Source: Diploscapter coronatus (taxonomy: Eukaryota > Nematoda > Chromadorea > Rhabditida > Rhabditidae). Taken from it: a DNA stretch of 64,000 nucleotides. Below the pieces are notes generated by a model. That model searched no databases and had not been told where the DNA came from. It worked only from the letters and a program-made list of their open reading frames with translations. Where the stretch lies: assembly GCA_964036155.1 (NCBI GenBank), contig OZ038423.1, positions 74,105,249-74,169,248 of the forward strand, read 5' to 3'. Position numbers and translations under genes: made by a program. This document shows, piece by piece, positions 47,526 to 57,135 of the stretch (position 1 is the first letter of the stretch; every line of letters starts with the position of its first letter).

Positions 47526-50500
47526 ATGGGGGTTACTCCGCGCAGACAGCGAGAGGACGACGATTTGCGTCCCATCAGAATCACTGACGACATCAACTAT
47601 AATGAGTAAGGGTTTTTTATTTTAAACGAATTTTCCCTTCGAATTTGTCACTCTTTAAACATACTGGTCTGCCGGTTCCGGCTGAATGGACGAATTTATT
47701 GACCGGGATAAATATGTTAACTGACCGACATGATTAACCGGTCAAAACCCTTGAAAACTTGCATCGATAAAGACGATTTTTGTTCGGGGCTAGTAATAGT
47801 AAGCATTACCGGTTTTGGGCAACGATTTTGCCGATTCATTACCCATCCGATACCTGCCAGTAGTTTTTTTGTGTTTGAGCCGAAGCAAACTAATAAATAC
47901 CCATGTTAATTTAATCGAATTTCCAAAACGCTTCCTCGTTTTCTAGCCTATTCTGTAGATCTTTTCTCATAAAACGCCCAATTTTCTCCTTCAAGGAAAC
48001 ATTATCATTTTGATCACAAGATCACCTGATATTCACGAATCTGTCAATCAAATGTTCGAAAATTAGAAGTGAAAGTTCCAGGCTCAACTTTTATATTTTT
48101 CAGCTACGTGTTCACGGACAGTGAGGACGAGGAGCCGAATCAGGAAAATGGGGAAAATAAAGAAGAAATGAACGAGGCTGAGAAGAACAAGATCAGCACT
48201 CAGAAGGCTAAGCGAAGCAAAGAGGGAAGGGCTCAGAGGAAGTAGGGCTTTTTTATTTTCTAATTTGTATCATATCATAACAACATCTCGTATTGACGTG
48301 GGGCACTTTTTTAGAATTTAAAGTTTGTTTGAAATGTAGATGAGTAATTTTTGTCCAAATTTGTTTGGAATTTTCGATGTACTAAACACTATTCGACACA
48401 ACTTCTGAGAGAAGGTCTAGAGCCCGTACTAAACCCCCCTGACTTGATTTCAAGTTAACTCTATCTCCTCTGCATTTTGGGAAAGAGATAGAGTTAACGT
48501 GGTCTGAGGGGAGTTTAGTGCGGGTCCAGGAATATTAATCTAGTTAGGGATATATTTAGTGTATGAGTATAGGATTTAATCATTCGGAAATGACATTCCA
48601 ACATACCAACATTCTAAGGTTATGGTAGGGTTGATAGATCAAGTTGCTCTCTTATTTTTCCGCACTTCCTTTTGGAGTGTCCTTTCTGAGTTGCCTAGAT
48701 TTAAAAAAATAAATAAATGAAAATCGACCAGTAAGTTACTCTGAAAACAGGACTAATATGCCACTATCTTGAAATTTATTCGTGAATTTCCAGAATTGTC
48801 CGTCTATTCGAGGAAATGGAGACGGGCGGGATTCGCATCAAGCGAAACATGGGCGCCAGAAAGTGGAGACGCGTTGAAAATGGTTAGTTTCTTCCAAAAT
48901 TATAATTGTTAAACTCTGATATCAAGACCTGTAAAGAGATGGGGGATATATTTTGCTGAAATCTACTGCTCATTTATGTTAGAACTCTGAAAGGAGTTGA
49001 AAGTTTGTCTGATGAGTTAATATGTTAAATTACTAAATTCTCCAATCCTTTTTTTTGATAATTTGATAGAAAATGTTGGAGTGTAACTTTAAACTTCAGA
49101 GATATGTTTCAAGATTTCCACATATTGAAGCGGGAACTTGAGATTTGTTCCTGAAATGTATATGGTACGAAAATAAAAATAGAAACTTGCAGCCCGTCTT
49201 CTGATGTCGTACACGGACAAGGACGATGTGTGCGACGACTTCTCGGACCTGGTGCCCAGACAGACGAGTGCTTTCGAGCAGCTCTTCCTCGAGAGGGAGA
49301 ATATGATGGTCAGAGTTCGTTTCCTTCTTTTAAGAATTTTATTGGAAATCGGAAACGGGCTTCGCCAAGACACCAAGCTTCAACTTTTCTGGAACAGATA
49401 TATAAGTGATCAGTAACGGAAATTTGAGCGGACGGGAACGGGCTAATTTTGAGAAAGTCTGATAGAAAACTCTCATTTTTCAACACGTCTTTGTAATTTT
49501 GTTTTATCAGAAACGCATTTGATTCTTCGTGAATTTGCCAATATTCTGAAGGATGTAAAGTTGCAGATCTGGAATGAGTTCGTCGAGAAGGACGAAGCGG
49601 AGCAGAGTCGCATTCTGAACGAAGGGCATTGGAAGGAGGAGAAGCAGACTGCCCGGGCTGCCGGAGACGGATGGTGGGGGTTATTATCTCTAAAATAGAG
49701 TAGATTTGTTCAAAAATCACAAATTTTTGGTAAAGTTCACCAATTTTTGATCTAAAATAGTGCTAGTAGAGAAAACTAAATTTTCAAAATAAGTGATAGG
49801 TGAACTTGATGAAGTTTCCTGGAACAGACTTGCAACTTTTCGAAATTTGGCTAACTGCACGAAACGAGATAATGCGTCATTTCGAGAGACGAAAAGAAGA
49901 CGTACTCTTTCTCTCCCCAAAAAGACACTATCTCGTTTTTTTGTAGCTAATTACGGTTCAAAAAGTTGCAAGTCTATCCCTAAGGTAAAAAGTTATCTAA
50001 AATTAAAAGAAGTGAACAAATTCCGTTGAAAAATGAAGAAATAGTTCTGAAATTTGAAACTTGCAGGTTCATTCTGGGCGGCAAGATGACAACGCCGAGA
50101 AAGGCGCTCAAGGAGAAGGAACGCGACGGGAGGAAGCGTGAGTGTTGATTTTTACAAATAAATTTAAGAAGATTTTTAGAAGCACAAGGTTTTTCCTATT
50201 AGTTGATTTATTTTTTATAGTATCTCGGATTTTTTTTTTAATTTCCAATAAGAATTGTTCCAGATCATCCGGCCTACTCTGCCCGTGCGTGTTTCGAGCG
50301 TCTCGATGCTCGCGCAAAGAAGCTGCTCAGCGGCAAATCCGTCAACTGGGTACGTTTGGCAAATTTCTGGGAAAATTTCGAGTTTCCAAAATTTCAGCCT
50401 TTCGTCGATTTCATCGAGGACCAGCTCCGTGTCTTTTTCAGCTCCGCTGATAAGGTTATTATTTTTTTTAGTTCTTTCCATAAAATTTGTACAAAATTAT

Positions 50501-51681
50501 AATTCTGTGTGAAAAAAGCATTCAGAATGGGCTTGAAATTTTCAAAAGTTCTTTTATATTCTTGAAATCTTTTTATCCTAAAAATTGAAAATTTCAGGAC
50601 GGTGTCTACCTCGGTCGTTTCCCCGTGGCTAGCGATCGCGCCCTCGGCCACGCAGTTGCCCAGTACCTCTGGCTCAACTCAAAGAGTTAGTCAATTTTTA
50701 CATTTTTTAAATGTAAGTTTCGAGAATTCTTAGATACGATTTAGCTCGAGGAAGCTAGTTTATTCATTCAAGAGTAATACTAATTTAAAACAATTACTTT
50801 TTCCAGAGTATGTTCATGTTTAGCATGAAATCGAAATTTATTAGCCTATGATCAGTTTCAGCTTGTCTCTTTAAAAACTAAATTTAAAAAATTGAGAAAA
50901 GAATGATAACGAAGCGCTTCTCATATGGAATAAGATATGATGTATTCTCAAATTTACCTTTCTTCATGGGAACATTTTTCAGATTATTTTTTGGAAATTA
51001 TTTACAAAAACTTTAGGTGTGACGGAGACAACGAACAACGAGAGGATAATGGAGTTCCGCAATCCACGTGCATTCTTCATTCCGCCCCGTCACAGACTCA
51101 TTCCCTATCTCGAGGCCAAGCACAACAAGACCATCGACTTCGTGCCCTATTCTGCTAGAGAGGAGGTTCGATTTTGCCCCTTTTAAAAATATTTTAAATT
51201 CGTTTAAAATTTATTTCAAATAAAACTTCATTTTCTCACGCATAATATATGTAACGAAGGTGAAAGTTATTAATTTCGCTAATTTTTAAATAAGTTTCTT
51301 CAATATTATCTTATTAGAGAATTTCTACTACAAATATCCATAGTAAATAAGATCTCCAAAGGCATAATACCTTTACCTAATTTTTGTGCACATAAAATGA
51401 TGCTTTTAAAAAACGAAGTTGATATAGAGTTTAGAAATATTTAAAACAAGTTTCGTTTCTCTCTTATCTGTGAATGCTCCAGCTAAAAGCGTTCACAAAA
51501 ATGAGATCAATAGAAAATAATTACATGTATCACAGATATAAATTTGCTGTGTTTTCAGCTGAAGCAAGAAGAAGACGGCCCCTCGTGCTCAATGACCACT
51601 GCCGGAGACGATCACAACACGTCGATGTCCTCGATCGAGGAGATCACTGAAGACGTCATCAGACAACTCAGCATCAAATAG
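47526..51681 (+). CDS. R3H domain-containing protein 4 (R3HDM4)-like
   Basis: Eleven exons (47526-47605, 48104-48241, 48794-48882, 49193-49308, 49567-49679, 50066-50137, 50264-50349, 50398-50454, 50598-50685, 51017-51165, 51560-51681) sum to 1110 bases, 369 residues. The family is identified by IWNEFVEKDEAEQSRIL (human VWNDFMNRSGEEQERVL), HHPAYSARACFERLDARAKK (human EDPAYTPRECFQRISRRL), PFVDFIEDQLRVFF and ALGHAVAQYLWLNSKS (human LLLHAVCQYMDLISAS). The C-terminal half is the R3H-type single-stranded nucleic-acid-binding fold. The N-terminus has an acidic stretch (DSEDEEPNQENGENKEE) followed by a basic one (KAKRSKEGRAQRK). The molecular role of the family is not known. The tail ends in an acidic helix (SSIEEITEDVIRQL). 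The first ATG follows a likely trans-splice acceptor. Confidence 0.85.
48422..48527. repeat. Foldback element in R3HDM4-like intron
   Basis: The left arm CCCGTACTAAACCCCCCTGA ... GTTAACTCTATCTC faces a right arm that, reversed, reads CCCGCACTAAACTCCCCTCA ... GTTAACTCTATCTC. Overall length is about 106 bases. Confidence 0.7.
49103..49111 (+). promoter_or_regulatory. piRNA-type motif (22), the last in the window
   Basis: Intron 48883-49192 of the R3HDM4-like gene. No exact copy follows in the remaining 15 kb. Confidence 0.45.
49827..49974. repeat. Foldback element in R3HDM4-like intron
   Basis: The ends GACTTGCAACTTTTCGAA and, reversed, GACTTGCAACTTTTTGAA begin imperfect arms of about 45 bases that close on ACGAGATA. 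Total length is 148 bases. Confidence 0.7.
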
Positions 51682-53323
51682 CTCAATCACTCGAATGGCT
51701 AGAATGAGAACGGAAATATGGTAGGACAATTCACAATCATTAATGGAAAAGAATAGATTACTGGAGTTTGTAATATTTGAAGGCAAATCGATTTCATATG
51801 AATTTTTAAAGTTGTTTGTAAAAACCAATGAGAATCTGTTTCAAATAATATATTAACGAGGTATTTGTATTCTATAGATGATCCTGAAATTTTTTCAAAG
51901 AAGTAAATTTGTACATTTGAGAAAGCTGGGCTTTTTCTTCTGAAAATTCATTGAAATCGATTTCAAAATCGCATTTTTAGATATAAACAAATCTTATCAT
52001 TTATTTGCCTTGTGTAAGGATTGTCATTTCCATTCTATCACTTTCAAGATTCCTCTTTTGTATCTTTTTCTAGGGATTATTTGGGAATTATGGCTATTGT
52101 ATAGCTCGATTTGCTCGATGTAAATTTGGTACTCTTCTGGAGAGAATATGCGTGTACATATCTTGGAAACGTTTGTCCGCCATTTATGAAACCTGAATTT
52201 ATCGTATTTTATAAAATATCAAGGTATTTTTGAGATAAATTCCCTGCTTATCCTTGCTACTTTGGTAGAAATAGGTTGGCAAATTTTCTTAAGAATACTT
52301 TCTCATCTTATAAAAAAAAATCAGATTTCATAAATCTCAGATAATCTTCTTTGGATATATTGTTCTGGTCAAACGACGTCACAGATCGTGTTGAAAAATA
52401 GGAAGAAAAGGCGAGAGGCAGAGGAAATTGCGTACCACTCTACTGTCCCACGCTAACTCTTTTTCTAGCACTCTGCCTCCCTCTTTGCGCATAGTCGTAA
52501 CGCGCATTTCTCGCAACGGCGCTCTTTAACACACGAACTGTCACTTCATTTGACCGATACAATAGTTGATTTTATTTCGGCATTAGATGTCGTTTCGATT
52601 AGTGATTTTTACTCGATCTTTGAATTCATAAAAGGACCGGACAGATAATTCTTTCAAAAATTGCATTTTCCTTAAATAATGCAATTCTCTGACATGGTTA
52701 TTTGCCACAACTTTCTATGAACTCCCAAAAATCGAGAGTAACTTTCTGACATTTTTGTTAAAAACCGTAATAAACGTATGTTATTGACTTGATTTGTGAT
52801 GATTTTTGCAGAAAAATGTGCTTGCTTCAATAGGGAAATGCCTTGAAACCTTGAAACCCATACTTTGATTTTGATTTTAGAAAGAAGATTCATCCAATTA
52901 ATAGGTTATTCGATAATTTCTGAGACACTTTTTAACTTTTCAAAAAATATTTCTATTTTATCATCGAGTCAACTCAAATGGGGGTAAGTATCCACTATGG
53001 TGTACAACTACTAGACTCCTCTCGATTGCCCAGTTTCTGGCCCTTCTGCTACAGCTATTGCGAAACGGCGAACCGATGAAAATGGCACGTGCGTAATAGA
53101 CAGATGAGAATACCTACTCCCATAGTGCATGAGCTCAAATCCGCATGTGCAGTAAAATTACTCGAAGAGTTATTTCGCACCAATAGAATGAAGATTTTCC
53201 TTTTCTCCTCATACAATGGACATGGAAAATTTGCACAAATGTGGCATGTCAATCGCGTTGCACCGTTTTCAAGCGAACGTTTATTTGGGCTTTATCGAGA
53301 TAAAACAGGGCATGATGTAGCAT
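51682..53323. other. Intergenic, no gene seen
   Basis: AT-rich sequence downstream of the R3H gene. One exact CTGTTTCA (the C. elegans piRNA core) is at 51836-51843. A short GAGGCAGAG/CTCTGCCTC inverted repeat lies near 52414-52490. There is no open frame with splice support. Confidence 0.5.
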
Positions 53324-53410
53324 GCCCCAATAGCTCAGTGGCAGAGCGACACACTAGTATGTTTCTTGCTAACGATGTGTAGGTCGGAATTTCGATTGTT
53401 CCTTGGGGCA
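53324..53410 (+). tRNA. tRNA-Thr(AGT)-like gene with a 15-base intron; degenerate B box
   Basis: The cloverleaf is plain. Acceptor stem GCCCCAA/TTGGGGC has 7 perfect pairs, with discriminator A at 53410. D arm: TAGCTCAGTGGCAGAGCG, a good A box. Anticodon stem: ACACA/TGTGT. Loop: CTAGTA, then an insert TGTTTCTTGCTAACG, then A. With the insert removed the loop is CTAGTAA, anticodon AGT. T arm: GGAAT TTCGATT GTTCC, where the invariant G53-C61 pair is T-G, so the B box is weak. CCA is not encoded. It could be functional with an intron, or a tRNA pseudogene with an insertion. Confidence 0.65.
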
Positions 53411-53947
53411 ATACCTTTGCAGAGTTTAATTGTCCTTAACAAGACAAAAAATCACATCTAAAAATGTAGCTTGGGAAATTCGCGCAACATCGCTACTTCG
53501 TGACTTGTGAATTCATATGGAAAAAGATATTTTTATCTTTATTTTTTATATTTTCTTATTCTCTCCTAGCCTTCCATATCATTTCATCAATTCTCAAGAA
53601 ATCAATGTTACGTATTTTCTAAATGCCCCTAAAAGACTTATTTTTCCGTCTCATTTGACTATGTAAAACTGTCTAGAGAAATAGTTCTTTCGAGAGCAAT
53701 TTCTTCTTTCAATTGTGCAGTAATTTTTCAGTGTTTTTTTCCAGAATTCCCGCAATGTTGGAAATTTAACTGTGCAATAATACCTAGACAAATTTATTGA
53801 ATTTTATGCACTTGATTATTTCGTGGCTGATTTGGAATTGTCGCAGCACACTAATAAAATGTAACAGAAAATTTATTGATCAGATAGTAAATCGGGGTTT
53901 CAAAAACTGTCATAAAAGGTATGATTTAGTTTAGCCTTAATGCTACC

Positions 53948-54100
53948 TATTGTCAACTGTGAGTAAGTGAGTATTGCATACTCTTTGCAACTCGCTTTTC
54001 TTTTCGCCTCTCCGAAAAAATGTAGAGAAATAGAGGCGGAGCATAGAGGAGACAAGTTGCAAAGGGTATGCAATATTTACCTACTCGCAGTCGACAATAT
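53948..54100. repeat. Foldback element, 153 bp
   Basis: The left arm TATTGTCAACTGTGAGTAAG ... ATTGCATACTCTTTGCAACT pairs with a right arm that, reversed, reads TATTGTCGACTGCGAGTAGG ... ATTGCATACCCTTTGCAACT. It ends 26 bases below the stop of the lectin gene, inside its probable 3' region. Confidence 0.75.
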
Positions 54101-54125
54101 TTATTCACATTACGATACAAAGAAT

Positions 54126-55986
54126 TTAAAATCGTTGGCGTGAATTTGTCGGAATTTCATAGCTGTTGTCATTCTGATAAATTCTTCTAGGCAAACTTTC
54201 AACCATGTACCCATATTTGTCATCAACAAAGACAGGTTCACTATCTCGAGGTGAGGAATCTGGAATATTAGCATAGTTCTTGGCCTCGCAATTTTCATAT
54301 TTTGCATTGATAAGCGCTTCGGTGTAGTTTGAGCTGCCTTCAGAATTGTCAGTGTAAATCGTTTCGTAATTCGTACTGGGTCTTCTCGATTCGTTGGAGC
54401 GATGATGCAATCGACGGTAGATGAATAAGAAACAGGCGATTAGGACGAGGGAAATCAGAAGGATAGTGATCATCGGAACGACGATCAGAAGAACTATTCC
54501 CAACGCATAGGGTAATTGACGTCCCAATATGGTAACGTACAAACGACCATCGGATTTTATCTCGATTTCGAAAGGAAAGATAGCATTCAGCAACGATAAA
54601 ATCTTAGTCATTAGCGAATGAGTGTTATTCCGATAGCACATTTCATTGGAAGAGACGCAAATCGCGTATCCAGCAGAGTTACAATCCGCAAGTCTCAATT
54701 TTCCTACTTCGGTCTCACTTGCAAGTGAATTTGGCTGGACAAAGGTCATCTAAAAACTAAACTTATGCTAATCTTCATGAATGACTTCCCTCAATTTCAT
54801 GATTTTTCGAGATATTTGCAACGAAAATTGCTCAACTTCTCAGTAGAAATAAGACAAGAAGCGAGATCGAATTTGAGATAAGGAAAATTTGTGAAGGTAA
54901 AATCGAAGTCGACTTTCAAAATATCAAAATCATCTTAACTCCACATACTCATCAACATAAAATTACCTGAACACATCCCCCGTCGTTAAAATTCGGCTGT
55001 CCTTGTTCGAAATTCGCAATCATGTTTCTGCAAAACTAGTGAAATTATTCATCATTAAATTTAACAAAGTGAAAACTAGCGTTCAAATGACTTACAGTTG
55101 TAATACAGTACGGATATTGTTGAATACAAGCAGCTAAAACAACATTCATTGAATAGGCAAATATCTATAAATTGGCGAAAAGTAAATGTTTCGCAAATTT
55201 GAGAATCCAATATGCATTGTGTAAAATTGAATTTCCGTCTAAATCTTTCTTTGAATTATCATTTAAATATTCTCAACTTTGCTGCAACACATATCGGAAA
55301 GCTGGTGTCTTTCAATTTATTTCAATTTTACGTTAGTAGTCGATAGGAACACAGTGGCGAGCCAAAGTTCTGAGTCAGGAGGCGCTTATTGCAAAATACC
55401 GTTTAAAGCCGCTTTCATGAATAAATCATTCCGATATTTCTTAGGCTTGGAAAAAATACCCCATAAATCTTCCTAGTTTCACTCGAATAAAATACTTTCA
55501 TGGAAAGTGATTTACACTACATTTCAAAATTCCTGCTCCCCGTTGAATGCTTTAGATTAGCCTCGACTTACGTTGTTGAGGTTGTTTGCAAGATATGCGT
55601 ATGTTGTATTCGATGATACTCCTGTGGCGTTATCTCGTATCACTGAAATAGATTTTAAAAATGGTAGTCGATTATAAAACTTGCCTTTCTCGAGAGATTC
55701 TTGTTCGTGTTTCGATCGAATTTCAACCAGTTTACGGCTTTCTGATTTGCAATAGTCTAAGGCCTCTTTATAGCTTGCTAGTTCTTCTTTTGAAAACTGA
55801 AATAAAATTTAAACCTGCCAAAAATATTTAGCTGAACGAACAGAATATGAAAGTCCATTTTCATTGTCACAATACAAATCAGCACAATTTGATCTTTCGA
55901 CGATAACTAAATAATGAAATTTAGATTGAGCAAATGAATTAACCCATACCTAAAGAAATGATCCAAAATGATATAGAATAAAGCAT
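54126..55986 (-). CDS. Single-pass membrane C-type lectin receptor with tyrosine-motif tail
   Basis: Exons 55950-55986, 55815-55906, 55685-55796, 55572-55642, 55096-55133, 54967-55027 and 54126-54749 sum to 1035 bases, 344 residues. A signal peptide begins MLYSISFWIISLVIVE. The extracellular C-type lectin domain shows LYCDNENGLSYSV, ELASYKEALDYCKSES, LVEIRSKHEQESL, then the long-loop FEQGQPNFNDGGCV (a QPN in the position of the QPD/EPN sugar motif) and the closing LADCNSAGYAIC. One TM helix follows (YALGIVLLIVVPMITILLIS and continuation), then RR and a 100-residue cytoplasmic tail. The tail carries YETIY, YTEAL, YENC, YANI and YGYMV, several of which fit SH2-docking or YxxI/L signalling patterns. 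The third exon ends in a likely GC donor (AAAG|GCAAGT). Ligand and pathway are unknown; innate immunity is a guess from the family. Confidence 0.82.
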
Positions 55987-56289
55987 TTTAGGTTTCAATT
56001 CGTTGGAAATTGAGTAGATATTAACTGACTTATATTCACTGCTTCTATTACTAACTAAAATCATCGTGTTTATTAGTAATATCGATTTTGACAGGATGAG
56101 TAACCAAAATTAGTGGATGTATACACTGCGCGTCACAGAAATAGAAACATTGGACATTTAACTGGTTCGCCATATTCTGATGTATATCCAGCGAATTGAG
56201 CTATGCATACGATCAGGTAATCCCGAATGACGAATTATTATGTCATTTTATTCAACGTTATTTGCTCGTAAACACAGCGATTGTATGCT

Positions 56290-56535
56290 ATTGTCTAGGG
56301 CATGGTCTCAAGTTCGTCCCCCGCTCCTACCCAAACCAAAAGGTTTAAGAAATGTTGGTAGTGGATAAAACCACGAAAAATCTGCCTAAAATCCCTCGGC
56401 TGTTGCACACAACAACAGTCTGTCCTCGGGACGGGCCACTAGTCCTGTGTGGCTAGGATAGGCCGACTGTCCCATTACGGGCTGAGGGTAGCCGACCCCC
56501 ACCCAGTGAGAATAAGGCTAGGAAGAAAAAAAAAT
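56290..56535 (+). mobile_element. Retroposon 3' end (non-LTR or SINE type)
   Basis: A GC-richer block unlike its surroundings ends GTGAGAATAAGGCTAGGAAG followed by an A-rich tail at about 56521-56534. It contains self-complementary pieces (CTCGGCTGTTG/CAACAACAGTC, GGGACGGGCC). A terminus of this shape with an A tail suggests an RTE- or SINE-like 3' end. No coding remnant is visible upstream. Confidence 0.45.
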
Positions 56536-56661
56536 TTCATTAAAATTAGGTTATTGTCAGAAAGAAAGGTTAATATTTCATAATTTTTTGCAAAATTATA
56601 AAAATTTCCTTCATTTTCTAAAGCCGAACAATATAATGTTGAATAGATCAGTAAAAAATAC

Positions 56662-56706
56662 CAAATGACTCAAACTCTATTCAGAAAAATTTCCGCCCTT
56701 ATATAT
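56662..56706. repeat. Dispersed 45-bp repeat, copy 1
   Basis: The core CAGAAAAATTTCCGCCCTTA plus TATAT recurs at 62717-62761 with about five differences over 45 bases. These are the only two copies I found, 6 kb apart on either side of the chemoreceptor gene. Confidence 0.6.
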
Positions 56707-57135
56707 AGAGACCGCAAGTGATATTCCCGATGTGAAGACAGAGTCGTGGAAGTATTTGTCTAGGATTTTGTAGGGCTAGACAGGATTATAGCAAAAAACC
56801 GCATGAAAAACGGATCAGTGTAACCAAAGATGAGAATTTTTGAAGACGATATTCGAAAACTTCTTTTTGTTTGGCAATTTTCACGAAGAGAAAAGCGTAC
56901 CCTGCCTCTACACGCAACAAAGCAAAGGCTATTTCAGAGGGAAAACGGCTTTGTAAGGACGCTTGCTTGAATTTCTTTTCCTACACTATTTCGCAAAGTC
57001 ACTAGTTTTCCAGGTTGCCCCATTTATACTCTTCTTTGAAATTTATTCACAGTAAAAGATAAAAACTATTCCATCCACGCGTAGAAACATTCAATAAAAT
57101 ACAAATACGAGACTTTTCTGTAAATAATGAAAGCT

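Noticed and set aside
51836..51843. Exact C. elegans-type piRNA core CTGTTTCA
   Set aside because: One 8-mer copy per strand or so is expected by chance, and the lineage motif here appears to be ATGTTTCA; not counted with the 22.
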